Source: Amycolatopsis sp. DSM 110486
Lineage (GTDB): Bacteria > Actinomycetota > Actinomycetes > Mycobacteriales > Pseudonocardiaceae
Length of the DNA: 64,000 nucleotides
Assembly (NCBI RefSeq): GCF_019468465.1
Contig: NZ_CP080519.1
Span: forward strand, 4,789,001-4,853,000
Direction of reading: 5' to 3'
Of the stretch, positions 33,296 through 42,657 are shown piece by piece (the stretch's first letter is position 1; every line of letters starts with the position of its first letter). The translations under genes and the position numbers were made by a program. Below the pieces are notes generated by a model. The model ran no database searches. It saw nothing but the letters and a program-made list of their open reading frames with translations, and was not told the origin of the DNA.

Positions 33296-34831
33296 CTAGT
33301 TGACGCAGGGCACTCCGCCGGCCGTAATCGGCGGAGCGGGTGGTGCGGCCGGCGCGCTGGGTTTGGTCGGGGTGCTCGTCACGGTCGGGGTCGACCCCGA
33401 TCCGGCGCCCGCTCCGCGACGGTCCTTGCCGAGCAGCACACGCACGTGCCCGGCGGTGACGTCGGAGTCCGGCTCGGCCTCGAGGTCGCCGCCGAGGGCT
33501 TGGCGGACCAGCGCGAGCGCGGCGTCGTCGGCCGGGTTGTAGCGGATCACCGTGCTCGCCCGGGTGGACAGCTTCGTGTCGCCGGCGAGCTGGAAACCCT
33601 TGCCCTGCAACAGGGTGTGGGTCTGCGTGGCGACGTCGGCGCCGCTGCCGTCGAACAGCTCGACCGTCACGGCGCCGGCGCCGGGCAGCGTGGCGGGCGT
33701 CGAGGTGGGGGTGTCGGGTGTGCCGTCGGAGGTGAGCCGGTCGACCTCCGCCTGCACCTGGGCCGGATCGACGCGCAACACGTCGGCGCCGCCGATCACC
33801 GCGTTGCCCTGCGTGGGGATGGTGTGGAACTCGACGTTGCCGCCCGTCAGGCCGCGCATCTGCTCCGCGAACTCGGTGAGGTCCCAGCCCTCGGAAAGCA
33901 CCACGGACTTCTTCACCGCGGCCACGAGTTGCGCGATCTTGCCCGGGTTGGTGAGCACGTCGCCGGAGAGGACCTTGTTGGCCAGCCCCGAGAGGAACGC
34001 CTGCTGGCGCGCGATGCGGTCGAGGTCGCCGTTGGGCAGGCCGTAGCGCTGGCGCACGAACGCGAGTGCCTGCACGCCCGAGATGCTCTGGCGGCCCGCC
34101 GGCAGGTCCACGCCGGACTTCTTCTCCTTCACGGCCTTGTTCAGGCACACGTCCACGCCGTCGATGGCCTTCGTGATCTCGTAGAAGCTCGCGAGGTTCA
34201 CCTCGGCGTAGCGGTCGATCATGCCCGGCTTGCCGATGAACTTCTCCAGCGTGGCCACGAGGTTCTTGCGACCGGCCACCTTGGACTTCTCGTCGACGTC
34301 TTTGAGGTCGGCGTCGCCCTGGTTCTGCAGCGTTTTGAACGTGTCGTTGTAGGCGTACACATACGCGCTGTTGAGCTTGTGCTTGCCGAAGCCGCCGGTG
34401 ATCTCCACCCACGAGTCGCGCGGGAACGAGATGGCGACCGCGTGCTCTCCGTTCTGGGGGATGTGCACCAGGATCATCGTGTCGGTCTGCTTTTCACCGT
34501 CCGCGATGCCGGCGTGGAGCATGTCGAGCACTTCGCGCGGCAGCGGGTTGCCCTGCGCGTCGGTGCGGCTGTCCTGGCCCACGAGAAGGATGTCGATGGC
34601 GCCGTCGAGCGGTTTGGCGTGCGCCTCGGGCTGGTCGAAGATCTGCGTGGTCGTGAACCCGGTCTGCGGGTCGCCGATGAACTGCCAGCCGTACCAGGTC
34701 AGCGCCAGGACCACGATCGAGAACATCGAGAGCACGACCTTGCCACCGCGGCGCAGCACCACGAGTACGCCGCGGCCCTGCGTTGCCGGTACCCGCTGCG
34801 ACGGCAGCGGCGACCCAGGCCACTCGGTCAC
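33296..34831 (-). CDS. LCP family protein 2 with LytR_C domain
   Basis: 511 aa. One membrane helix (about 29-50) is followed by the LCP domain with DILLVGQDSRTDAQGNPLP, SFPRDSWVEITGGFGKHKLNSA and FVRQRYGLPNGDLDRIARQQ. A C-terminal LytR_C domain comes next (about 385-465, VTVELFDGSGADVATQTHTLL), then a Thr/Pro-rich tail ending VPCVN, like the VPCVD end of the neighbouring LCP. GTG 34831 is chosen because GGGGGAGG lies 5 bases upstream; the frame is open to 34864. Expected to transfer a glycopolymer to peptidoglycan outside the membrane. Divergent from rmlB. Confidence 0.94.
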   Translation of the reverse strand: MTEWPGSPLPSQRVPATQGRGVLVVLRRGGKVVLSMFSIVVLALTWYGWQFIGDPQTGFTTTQIFDQPEAHAKPLDGAIDILLVGQDSRTDAQGNPLPREVLDMLHAGIADGEKQTDTMILVHIPQNGEHAVAISFPRDSWVEITGGFGKHKLNSAYVYAYNDTFKTLQNQGDADLKDVDEKSKVAGRKNLVATLEKFIGKPGMIDRYAEVNLASFYEITKAIDGVDVCLNKAVKEKKSGVDLPAGRQSISGVQALAFVRQRYGLPNGDLDRIARQQAFLSGLANKVLSGDVLTNPGKIAQLVAAVKKSVVLSEGWDLTEFAEQMRGLTGGNVEFHTIPTQGNAVIGGADVLRVDPAQVQAEVDRLTSDGTPDTPTSTPATLPGAGAVTVELFDGSGADVATQTHTLLQGKGFQLAGDTKLSTRASTVIRYNPADDAALALVRQALGGDLEAEPDSDVTAGHVRVLLGKDRRGAGAGSGSTPTVTSTPTKPSAPAAPPAPPITAGGVPCVN

Positions 34832-34970
34832 GCGTTCCTCCCCCACCCATGCCCTAGTGGGCACCGGAGTGCCTCCAGGAGACTGTACCGAGTCTCGTGT
34901 GAGTCATCCGTAGTCTGGTGGTCGGATTGCCCGGTCGGGCACGAGAAGCGGGCACGAAGGGTGGAGAAGG

Positions 34971-35963
34971 ATGCGAGTCCTGGTCACGGGCGGTGCAGGG
35001 TTCATCGGATCGCACTACGTCCGGCAGGTGGTTTCGGGTGCCTACCCGACGCTGCGTGACGCCGAGGTCGTGGTGCTGGACAAGCTCACCTACGCCGGCA
35101 ACGAGGCGAACCTCGACCCGGTCGCCGGCAGCCCCCGCCTGCGGTTCGTCCGCGGCGACATCTGCGACGCCCCCCTGGTCTCGGACCTGATGCGCGGCGT
35201 CGACCTGGTGGTGCACTTCGCGGCGGAGTCGCATGTGGACCGTTCGATCCTGGGCTCGGCCGACTTCGTGCTCACCAACGTACTGGGCACCCAGACGCTG
35301 CTGCAGGCCGCGCTGGAGGCGAGCGTCGGCAAGTTCGTCCACGTGTCCACCGACGAGGTCTACGGGTCCATCGCGGACGGTTCGTGGTCGGAAGACCACG
35401 TGCTGGAGCCGAATTCGCCGTACTCGGCCTCGAAGGCGTCGTCGGATCTGATCGCGCGCTCGTTCTTCCGCACCCACGGGCTGCCCGTGTGCGTCACGCG
35501 GTGCTCGAACAACTACGGCCCGTACCAGTTCCCTGAAAAGGTCATCCCGCTCTTCACCACCAACCTCCTCGACGGGCTGAAAGTGCCCCTCTACGGCGAC
35601 GGTCTCAACGTGCGCGACTGGCTCCACGTCGACGACCACTGCCACGGCATCCAGCTCGTCGCCGACGGCGGGCGCGCCGGCGAGATCTACAACATCGGCG
35701 GTGGCACGGAGCTCACCAACCGCGAGCTCACCGGCCGGCTGCTCGACGCGGTGGGCGTCGGCTGGGAGCGGGTGGAGCCCGTGGAGGACCGCAAGGGCCA
35801 CGACCGGCGCTACAGCGTCGACATCACCAAGATCAGCTCCGAGCTCGGTTACGCTCCGCGGGTGTCCTTCGAGGACGGTCTGGCGGGTACGGTGCGCTGG
35901 TACACCGACAACCGCGCGTGGTGGGAGCCGCTGAAGGGCCGCGCCGCGCTCGGCACATCCTGA
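34971..35963 (+). CDS. rmlB: dTDP-glucose 4,6-dehydratase
   Basis: 330 aa extended SDR enzyme, second step of dTDP-L-rhamnose synthesis. The NAD-binding motif is VTGGAGFIGSHYV, the active site has STDEVYGS (Thr-Asp-Glu) and YSASKASSD (YxxxK), and RCSNNYGPYQFPEKVIPL is diagnostic of RmlB. GGAGAAGG just precedes ATG 34971. rmlD follows 44 bases after the stop. rmlA and rmlC are not in the window, so part of the pathway is encoded elsewhere. Divergent to the LCP genes, consistent with rhamnose use in the wall linker. Confidence 0.96.
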   Translation: MRVLVTGGAGFIGSHYVRQVVSGAYPTLRDAEVVVLDKLTYAGNEANLDPVAGSPRLRFVRGDICDAPLVSDLMRGVDLVVHFAAESHVDRSILGSADFVLTNVLGTQTLLQAALEASVGKFVHVSTDEVYGSIADGSWSEDHVLEPNSPYSASKASSDLIARSFFRTHGLPVCVTRCSNNYGPYQFPEKVIPLFTTNLLDGLKVPLYGDGLNVRDWLHVDDHCHGIQLVADGGRAGEIYNIGGGTELTNRELTGRLLDAVGVGWERVEPVEDRKGHDRRYSVDITKISSELGYAPRVSFEDGLAGTVRWYTDNRAWWEPLKGRAALGTS

Positions 35964-36007
35964 ACTTTTTTCGTGCTCGGCGAAGCTTTTCGTGTGGAGG
36001 TAAGACG

Positions 36008-36892
36008 GTGCGGCTCGCTCTGCTCGTCCCCGGCGGTTCCGGCCAGCTCGGCCGCGACCTGGCAGCGCTCGCGGGTCCCGCGGTGGAGGTGGTCGCGCCG
36101 TCTTCGGCGGAGCTGGATCTCCGCTCGGCGGGCGAGGTCGTGAGGGCACTCGACGCCCTGGTTTCCCGCGCCGCCGCCTCGGGTGCGGCCCCGGTGGTCG
36201 TGAACGCGGCGGCCTACACGGCGGTCGACGCGGCCGAGCAGGATGAGGTTCGCGCGTTCGGCGTGAACGCCGACGGGCCGCGGGTGCTCGCCGCGGTGTG
36301 CTCGTCGCGGCGGGTGCCGCTGGTTCACGTGTCCACGGACTACGTGTTCCCGGGCGACGCTTCGCGGCCGTACGAGGTCACGGACGAGCTGGGGCCGAAG
36401 AGCGCATACGGGCGGACCAAGGCGGCCGGCGAGGACGCGGTGCTCGGATCCGGCGCGTCGGCCTGGGTGGTGCGGACGAGCTGGGTCTACGGCAAGAGCG
36501 GGGCCAACTTCGTCAAGACCATCCAGCGGCTGGAGGGCGAGAAGGACCAGCTGACCGTGGTGGACGACCAGGTCGGATCGCCGACGTGGTCCGCGGACCT
36601 GGCCGGTGGGCTGGTGGAGCTGGCAGGGCGGATCGCGGCCGGCGAGGGTCCGTCGTCGCGGGTGCTGCACTGCACCGGCGAGGGCGAGGTGACGTGGTGC
36701 GGGTTCGCGAAGGCGATCTTCGAGGAGATCGGCGCGGATCCCGAGCGGGTGCGGCCGTGCACGACCGAAGAGTTCCCGCGCCCGGCGCCGCGGCCCGCGT
36801 ATTCGGTGCTGTCCAACGCATCCTGGCGCGAGGCGGGGCTGACGCCGTTGCGGCCGTGGCGCGAGGCGCTGGCGGAGTACTTCCGGAGCTGA
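36008..36892 (+). CDS. rmlD: dTDP-4-dehydrorhamnose reductase
   Basis: 294 aa SDR enzyme that makes dTDP-L-rhamnose. It begins with a glycine motif LLVPGGSGQLGRDLA, then VVNAAAYTAVDAAE, VSTDYVFPGD and the YGRTKAAGE active site (YxxxK), followed by RTSWVYGKSGANFVKTI. GTG 36008 has GGAGG (35996-36000) at 7 bases. Upstream open frame overlaps the end of rmlB and is not protein-like. A long hairpin terminator follows the stop directly. Confidence 0.95.
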   Translation: MRLALLVPGGSGQLGRDLAALAGPAVEVVAPSSAELDLRSAGEVVRALDALVSRAAASGAAPVVVNAAAYTAVDAAEQDEVRAFGVNADGPRVLAAVCSSRRVPLVHVSTDYVFPGDASRPYEVTDELGPKSAYGRTKAAGEDAVLGSGASAWVVRTSWVYGKSGANFVKTIQRLEGEKDQLTVVDDQVGSPTWSADLAGGLVELAGRIAAGEGPSSRVLHCTGEGEVTWCGFAKAIFEEIGADPERVRPCTTEEFPRPAPRPAYSVLSNASWREAGLTPLRPWREALAEYFRS

Positions 36893-36939
36893 CTCGTGAG
36901 TGGCGCGCGCCGGTTCCGTCGGCGGGCGCCACTCACGAG
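36893..36939. terminator. Bidirectional hairpin terminator between rmlD and GT4
   Basis: CTCGTGAGTGGCGC (36893-36906) and GCGCCACTCACGAG (36926-36939) pair perfectly over 14 bp, with a 19-base loop. It begins on the base after the rmlD stop and lies just beyond the stop of the convergent glycosyltransferase. No T-tract, as is common for high-GC actinobacteria. Confidence 0.75.
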
Positions 36940-36943
36940 CGGA

Positions 36944-38029
36944 TCAGCGGCCGGCGGCCCGGCGGTAGGCCTCGACGGTCAGCGTCGCGCAGTTGCGCCA
37001 GGTGAAGCCGGCGGCGTGCGTGCGGCGGGCTGTGGACGTGGCCGTCGCGTGCGGATCGAGCACGGCTTGCCGCAACGCCGTCGCCAACCCGTCGACGTCG
37101 TCGTAGGGCACGAGCGTCGCACACGGACCGGCTACTTCCCGCAGCGCCGGAATGTCCGTGCAGACCACGGGAATGTCGGACGCCATGGCCTCCAGCACCG
37201 GCAGTCCGAAGCCCTCGTCGCGTGACGGCAGCACCAGCGCGGCCGCCCCGGCGACGACGGTCCTGAGGTCCACATCGGACAGATAGCCCGTCTGTCCGGA
37301 GCGCGGCAGCCGCGGGAACGGGCCCGGCCCGGCGAATACGAGCGGCGGCAGATCGGGCGCCGACGCGTGCGTGCGGGCCAGCCAGTCGAGGCCCTTGCGC
37401 GGCCCGGCGGCGCCGGCGAACAGCAGGTACTTCTCGGGCAGGCGAAGCTTCGCCCGCTGGCCGTCGTCCGGCGGGCGCGCGGTGAACCACGCCGGGTTCA
37501 CGCCGAGCGGGGTGACGACGATCTTGTCGCGCGAGACGTCCAGGCGCTCGGCCACCGAGTCGGCGACGGCCGAGGTGGGTGTGCAGATCACGTCGGCGCG
37601 GCGGGCGCCGCGGCGCACCAGCTCCGGCAGCGTCCGGTCGGACGGCGCGAGCTCACCGGGTTCGTCGAGGAACGCCAGGTCGTGGATGGTCAGCACGCCG
37701 GCGGCGCGCAGGCGGCCGGGGAGGACGAAGTTGGTGCCGTGGACGACGTCGGTGGGGCCGGCGAACAGCTCGACCGGCGGGAGCTCGGAACGCAGCCACG
37801 CGCGGCGCAACAGCCGCGCGGGCACCGGCATGCCGCGCGCCCGCGCGCCGTGGGGCAGGACGCCGCGCAGCTTTCGCCAGCCGCGCAACGTGAACGCCAC
37901 TGCGCGAGGGTCCACTTCGGACATCGACGCCAGTTCCTCGCTCAACGCCGCCGTGTAGCGGCCGATGCCCGTGCGGGAGCCGAGCAGCGGGGTGCCGTCG
38001 AGCAGCACGCGCAGCGGTCGGTCAGCCAC
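36944..38029 (-). CDS. GT4-family glycosyltransferase
   Basis: 361 aa, GT-B fold. The N-terminal RVLLDGTPLLGSRTGIGRYTAAL binds acceptor. The C-terminal donor-binding part has LLFAGAAGPRKGLDWL, LPSRDEGFGLPVLEAMASDIPVV (the EX7E motif) and a final RTHAAGFTWRNCA. A sugar nucleotide donor and retaining mechanism are known for the family. Acceptor and linkage are unknown. Its GTG start at 38029 overlaps the end of the upstream GT2-GT4 fusion by 8 bases, so they are co-translated. Likely works in the same glycan as the rml genes. Confidence 0.9.
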   Translation of the reverse strand: MADRPLRVLLDGTPLLGSRTGIGRYTAALSEELASMSEVDPRAVAFTLRGWRKLRGVLPHGARARGMPVPARLLRRAWLRSELPPVELFAGPTDVVHGTNFVLPGRLRAAGVLTIHDLAFLDEPGELAPSDRTLPELVRRGARRADVICTPTSAVADSVAERLDVSRDKIVVTPLGVNPAWFTARPPDDGQRAKLRLPEKYLLFAGAAGPRKGLDWLARTHASAPDLPPLVFAGPGPFPRLPRSGQTGYLSDVDLRTVVAGAAALVLPSRDEGFGLPVLEAMASDIPVVCTDIPALREVAGPCATLVPYDDVDGLATALRQAVLDPHATATSTARRTHAAGFTWRNCATLTVEAYRRAAGR

Positions 38030-40535
38030 GGCGCAACCGTTGCCGGGCGACCTTCACGACGCGGCCGCCGACGCGGCGGGCCAGCTCGCTCGCGCCGCCC
38101 TGCGCGAGGTACTCGCGGACGAGGTCGACGTCGCGGCGGACCAGGGCCGTGCCGCGAACCGGGGCGGTGGTCGTGAGGTCCGCGGTGCCCGGCAGCCGGT
38201 CGGCGGCGGGCCGCGGGTTGCGGCAGAACTCCACCAGGGGCTTCAGCGCCTCCGGCCACGCGTAGCGGCGCGCGACCTCGGCGATCCGCTCGACGCAGCC
38301 GGCCGCGAACTCCTTGTCGTACAGCGACTTCTCCAGCGCGGCCGCCAGCGCCTCCGCGTCCTCGGCCGGCACGACGACTCCGAGCCGCTCGGTGCGGACG
38401 AGGTCGGCGAACGCGTCGCCGTCGGTGGTGACGATCGGCAGGCCCGCCCACAGGTAGTCGAGCACGCGCGTGCGGAAGGCGAACGTGGTCTCGACGTGCT
38501 CGTAGTGCGTGGTCACGCCGCAATTGGCGTCGAGCAGCCAGTTCTGGCGCTCGCCGTATGGGACCCACTGCTCGTTGAAGAACACGTGCTTGTCGGTGAG
38601 GCCCAGCGAGTCGGCCAGGCGGATGGTGCGCGCGCCGATGTCCATCTCGGCGACCTCGGGGTTCGGGTGCTTCATACCCAGGAACACGAGCCGCGCGTCG
38701 TCCCGGTTCTGGCAGAGCAGATCCATCGCGCGGATGAGCGTGAGCGGATCGAACCAGCTGTACACGCCGCCGGCCCACAGCACCACACGGTCGGACTCGC
38801 CGAGACCGAGCGACGCGCGCAGGCCGGGGCCGGTGCGCACGGGTTCCTGCGGCGAAAGGCCGAACGGCACCACGGCCAGCAGTGACTGCGTGGTCGGGTC
38901 GGCGTCGTAGAGCCGCGGCGACAGCCGGCCCAGCGCGGCGAGGTGGCCCAGCCAGAAGTGGCGCTGCCGCTCCGACGCGCAGAGGAAGAAGTCGGCGCGC
39001 TCCAGCTGTGCGTCGAGGACCTTCGTGACGCCCGCGAGGTCGAGGGCGCGCTGGTCGTCGGCCACGCCCTTGCCCTGCTCCAGAAGCTCGAGGTGCATGG
39101 GGTCGTAGACGTCGGCGACCACGATCTTGTTCGCGTGCTGCTTCTTCAGCGTCGGCGCGAGTTCCAGGACGTGGCCTTGCAGGATGATCACGTCGGCCCA
39201 CTCGACGGGCGCGTCGAGGTCGCGGAACTTGCCCGAGCTGATCTTGAACGCGGCGGGTGGTGGCGAGAGCAGCGGGTTGGTGGTCATCAGGTGCACTTCG
39301 TGCTCGGCCGCGAGCGTCGAGGCGATGTTCCACGCGCGGATCGCCGGGCCGGCCATGCGCTCGGTGATCGAGTCGCCCGTGAGCACGAGGATCTTGCGGC
39401 GCTGGCCGAACACGGCCTCGATGCCGAAGGCTTCCACGAGGATGTCGTGGGCGCGCAGGTAGTCCGGCAGGGGATACGCGGGCTCCAAAGCCTTGCGCAG
39501 CAAGGGAAGCAGGTCGGCGTCGGTGCGGACGCGGGCGGCCTGCTCCTCGGCGCGCGACTCGGCGAGCGACGGCATCATCTCCACGAACCGGTCGATGGCC
39601 AGCACGCCCGCGACCGTCGTCCGGGGCACCGCGAGGTCGCCCGTCTCGACCGGGCCGACACCCTTTTCGAGGTTGAGCTGCTCGGGGTCCAGCCCGCCGC
39701 GGGCGGTGGCGCGGCGCACGGCCAGCGCGAGCGCCGCGGGCAGGGCCTTGGCCAGCGACTCGTCGGAGAGGTTCTTGTAGAGCGCGGCGAGCGCGTTGCG
39801 TTCCAGCAGGAAGGTCTCGCGGCCGGTCTCGGGTGCGTCGACGGCCGACATCGTGCCGTGGTGGCGGTGATACGCCAGCGATTCCGGCACGTAGCGCACG
39901 CGCCAGCCGCGCAGGTTCAGCCGCCAGCCGAGGTCGACGTCCTCGTAGAACATGAAGAATCGTTCGTCGAAGCCGCCGAGCTCGGCGAACACCGAAGCGC
40001 GCACGAACATCGCCGAGCCGGTGCCGAAGAGGACGTCCTTGGCGACGTCGCGCTCCGCCTCGGGCACGTCGGCCAGCGGGCTGCCCGCGTGACGCTTGTA
40101 GCCCATGCCGAACCAGGTCAGGCCCGCGTCGACGAAGTCGGTGCCGGTGCCGTCCCAGTCGACGACCTTGCTGGCCACCGCCGCGACGGTCGGCTGCGCC
40201 CGCAGCTCCGCGACGGCCGCGGAGACCCACGTGGGCGCCGGGCGGGCGTCGTTGTTGAGGAAGGCGAGGACGGTGCCGCCCGCGTGCTTCGCGCCGAGGT
40301 TGCAGCCCCCGGCGAAGCCGCTGTTCACGGGCGACTCGATCAGCGTCACGTCCGGCACGGCGGCGCGGATGCGCTCGGCGTCGTCGCCCCCGGAGGCGTT
40401 CTCGACGCAGATCAGCTCGACGTGCTCGTAGTCCAGCTCGGCCGACAGCGCGCGAAGGCAGGTGATCGTGTCTTCGGCGCCGCGGTAGTTCACCACGATC
40501 ACCGAGACGAGCGGTTGAGGTTCCCCCAGCGCCAA
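38022..40535 (-). CDS. GT2-GT4 bifunctional glycosyltransferase
   Basis: 837 aa, two catalytic domains in one chain. Residues about 8-290 are a GT2 domain: VSVIVVNYRGAEDTITCLRA, FLNNDARP for the metal-binding Asp-x-Asp region, and FFMFYEDVDLGWRLNLRGW. Residues about 375-790 are a GT4 domain: ILVLTGDSITERMAGPAIRA, VVLWAGGVYSWFDPLTLIRA and VLDYLWAGLPIVTTDGDAFA. The two could add successive sugars to one acceptor. TTG 40535 is taken as start because AGGAG lies 6 bases upstream. The fusion and rare start codon are unusual in this window. Confidence 0.9.
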   Translation of the reverse strand: MALGEPQPLVSVIVVNYRGAEDTITCLRALSAELDYEHVELICVENASGGDDAERIRAAVPDVTLIESPVNSGFAGGCNLGAKHAGGTVLAFLNNDARPAPTWVSAAVAELRAQPTVAAVASKVVDWDGTGTDFVDAGLTWFGMGYKRHAGSPLADVPEAERDVAKDVLFGTGSAMFVRASVFAELGGFDERFFMFYEDVDLGWRLNLRGWRVRYVPESLAYHRHHGTMSAVDAPETGRETFLLERNALAALYKNLSDESLAKALPAALALAVRRATARGGLDPEQLNLEKGVGPVETGDLAVPRTTVAGVLAIDRFVEMMPSLAESRAEEQAARVRTDADLLPLLRKALEPAYPLPDYLRAHDILVEAFGIEAVFGQRRKILVLTGDSITERMAGPAIRAWNIASTLAAEHEVHLMTTNPLLSPPPAAFKISSGKFRDLDAPVEWADVIILQGHVLELAPTLKKQHANKIVVADVYDPMHLELLEQGKGVADDQRALDLAGVTKVLDAQLERADFFLCASERQRHFWLGHLAALGRLSPRLYDADPTTQSLLAVVPFGLSPQEPVRTGPGLRASLGLGESDRVVLWAGGVYSWFDPLTLIRAMDLLCQNRDDARLVFLGMKHPNPEVAEMDIGARTIRLADSLGLTDKHVFFNEQWVPYGERQNWLLDANCGVTTHYEHVETTFAFRTRVLDYLWAGLPIVTTDGDAFADLVRTERLGVVVPAEDAEALAAALEKSLYDKEFAAGCVERIAEVARRYAWPEALKPLVEFCRNPRPAADRLPGTADLTTTAPVRGTALVRRDVDLVREYLAQGGASELARRVGGRVVKVARQRLRRG

Positions 40536-40572
40536 AACGAGCTCCTGTCCGTGGTGTCGGGCCTGACCCAGC

Positions 40573-41502
40573 TTAAAGGCCCGCCCAGGCGTCCCAGATC
40601 GCCCCTCGGCCGAGGGTGGTGATCGCGCCTGTGCGTCTGCGGGAGCGCAGGGTGGCGGGGAGCTTGATCGCGACTTCGGCCAGCACGCGAGCGCGAAGGC
40701 CGACGTGGAAGTTGGCGGCGTCGGGCTTGCTGCGGCGGAGGGGGAGCAGGGCGGTGATCAGGGCGAAGCGCACGATTTCGCGCACGGCGATCGCGGCCGG
40801 AGCGCAGCGCAGGAGCATGAGGAGACGGTTGCGTTCGTTCCAGCGGTGGAACAGGGGTGAGCCGGGTTTCGTGCTCGCGCCGTGGAGGTGGCGGACGCGG
40901 GCCTTCGGGGCCGAGACGACGTGCCACCCGGCCAGGCGCAGGCGCCACGCGGTGTCGGTGTCTTCGTAGTAGCAGAAGAAGCTCGCGGGGACGCCGCCGA
41001 CGGCGCGCACGGCGTCGGCCCGCAGGAGTGCGGCGCCGCCGCAGAAGCCGAAGACCTCGTCGACGGGTTCGGTGAGGTCGGCGCCGTGGCCGTCGGCGGT
41101 GAGGCGGACGCCGGTCGACTGCGTGGTGCCGTCGGCGAGCTCCAAGTGGCTCGTGACGGCGGCGGCGAGCGGCTGTTCGTCGAGGGTGTCTTCGAGCTCG
41201 GCGAGCCAGGTGGGTTCGGGCGCGGCGTCGTCGTTGAGCCAGGCGATGGCCGGGGTTGTCGTGCGGTCGAGGGCCACGGCCATCGCGCCCGCGTAGCCCG
41301 TGTTGCGCCTGAGGCGGATGACCTGCGGTCTCGACGGGTGGGCCGCCAGGAGGGCGGCCGTGCCGTCGTCGGAGGCGTTGTCGATCACGAGCGTCCGATG
41401 TGGACGCGTCTGGGCGGCGAGGGCGTCGAGGCAGGCCTCGACGTGAGCCGCGCCACGCCAGGTGACCACGACGACGGTGCTGCCGGTTTCCGCGCTGGTC
41501 AC
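40573..41502 (-). CDS. GT2-family glycosyltransferase
   Basis: 309 aa, inverting GT-A fold. TVVVVTWRGAAHVEACLDAL begins the fold, IDNASDDGT and WLNDDAAPEP give the nucleotide and metal-binding aspartates, and FFCYYEDTDTAWRLRLAGWHV matches rhamnosyltransferase-like GT2 enzymes. A C-terminal hydrophobic and basic stretch (about 230-290) may touch the membrane. The long open frame upstream is antisense to the next gene. GTG 41502 lies 7 bases after TATTCT, so a leaderless mRNA is likely. It is divergent, by 18 bases, from the next GT4 gene. Confidence 0.88.
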   Translation of the reverse strand: MTSAETGSTVVVVTWRGAAHVEACLDALAAQTRPHRTLVIDNASDDGTAALLAAHPSRPQVIRLRRNTGYAGAMAVALDRTTTPAIAWLNDDAAPEPTWLAELEDTLDEQPLAAAVTSHLELADGTTQSTGVRLTADGHGADLTEPVDEVFGFCGGAALLRADAVRAVGGVPASFFCYYEDTDTAWRLRLAGWHVVSAPKARVRHLHGASTKPGSPLFHRWNERNRLLMLLRCAPAAIAVREIVRFALITALLPLRRSKPDAANFHVGLRARVLAEVAIKLPATLRSRRRTGAITTLGRGAIWDAWAGL

Positions 41503-41509
41503 CTGGGTG

Positions 41510-41515
41510 AGAATA
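41510..41515 (-). promoter_or_regulatory. -10 hexamer of leaderless promoter in an 18-base divergent gap
   Basis: TATTCT on the minus strand is followed by 7 bases and GTG 41502. The divergent gene on the plus strand starts at 41521, only 5 bases beyond this hexamer. Both transcripts must start within this tiny gap or upstream inside the opposite gene. Confidence 0.6.
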
Positions 41516-41520
41516 GCGGC

Positions 41521-42588
41521 GTGCCCGAACTGGTAGTGCTCGCCGAGCAGCTGCTCGCCCCCGTCCCGGGTGGTACGGGCCGGTACACCGCCGAACTGCT
41601 GCCCGCGCTGGCGCGCACCGCGCCGCCGGGTTGGACGGTGTCGAGCGTGGTCGCGCGCCACGCAGACGTATCGCCTGCCGTTGTCGAAGGCGTCGAGGGG
41701 CCGCGCGCGCTCCCGGTTCCGCCGCGCGCCCTGGTCGGCCTGTGGCAGCTCGGCGTGCCCTGGTGGCCGGGCGGCGACGCGGTCCACGCGCCGACGCCCT
41801 TCGCGCCCCCGCGCCCGCCCGCGGGCCGCACGCTCACCGTGACCGTCCACGACACCGTGCCGTGGACCCACCCCGAGACCCTCACCGCCCGCGGCGTGAG
41901 CTGGCACCGGTCGATGATCGCGCGAGCCGCGCGTCGGGCGTCGACCTTGATCGTGCCGACGCGAGCGGCGGCCGACGAGCTGGCCGTGCTGGTGGACGTG
42001 ACCGTGCCGGTGCGCGTCGTGCCCCACGGCGTGACGGTGCCTCAGGGACAGGCGGCGCTGGACCTGCCGTCGAAGTACGTCCTGGCCGTCGGCACGATCG
42101 AGCCGCGCAAGGGCATCGACGTGCTGGTGGACGCCGTCGCCGCGGTGGGCGATGTCGCCTTGGTGCTCGCCGGGCAGCCCGGCTGGGGCGGCATCGATCC
42201 GGTGCAGCTCGCGGCTTCGCGCGGCCTGACGGACGTGCACGTCCTGGGCAAGGTCACGGACGCGGAACTGGCTACGGCCCTGCGCGGCGCGAGCGTCCTG
42301 GCCGTGCCCAGTTTGGCGGAGGGCTTCGGGCTGCCGGTTTTGGAGGCCATGGCTTCCGGAGTGCCGGTGGTGCACACGGACGTGCCGGCGCTGGTGGAGG
42401 TCGCCGGTGGCGCGGGGGTGGTCGTGCCGCGGGGTGATGCGGTGGCGTTGGCGGCCGGGTTGCGTGAGGTGCTCGGGTCGCCTTCGCGGGCGGCGGAACT
42501 GGTGCGGCTCGGCCGCGACCGCGCGCGCGAGTTCACGTGGCGCGCCGCGGCGGAAGCGGTGTGGGCGGCGCATCGGAAGCGAACCTGA
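41521..42588 (+). CDS. GT4-family glycosyltransferase
   Basis: 355 aa GT-B enzyme. The N terminus VVLAEQLLAPVPGGTGRYTAELLPAL has the G-x-G-R-Y acceptor loop. The donor half shows VLAVGTIEPRKGIDVLVDAV, VLAGQPGWGG and VPSLAEGFGLPVLEAMASGVPVV (EX7E). It ends RDRAREFTWRAAAEAVW. Resembles mannosyl- or rhamnosyltransferases encoded in polysaccharide clusters. GTG 41521 has no ribosome site. Close relative of the next gene (42670-43818), with which it shares nearly all motifs, suggesting a tandem duplication. Confidence 0.88.
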   Translation: MPELVVLAEQLLAPVPGGTGRYTAELLPALARTAPPGWTVSSVVARHADVSPAVVEGVEGPRALPVPPRALVGLWQLGVPWWPGGDAVHAPTPFAPPRPPAGRTLTVTVHDTVPWTHPETLTARGVSWHRSMIARAARRASTLIVPTRAAADELAVLVDVTVPVRVVPHGVTVPQGQAALDLPSKYVLAVGTIEPRKGIDVLVDAVAAVGDVALVLAGQPGWGGIDPVQLAASRGLTDVHVLGKVTDAELATALRGASVLAVPSLAEGFGLPVLEAMASGVPVVHTDVPALVEVAGGAGVVVPRGDAVALAAGLREVLGSPSRAAELVRLGRDRAREFTWRAAAEAVWAAHRKRT

Positions 42589-42657
42589 GTCACCTGCGAG
42601 ATCGGGTCACGCACTGTCAGTTCGTCGGTTCCTTACTTGCTCGCTGGGTGATCGCCG

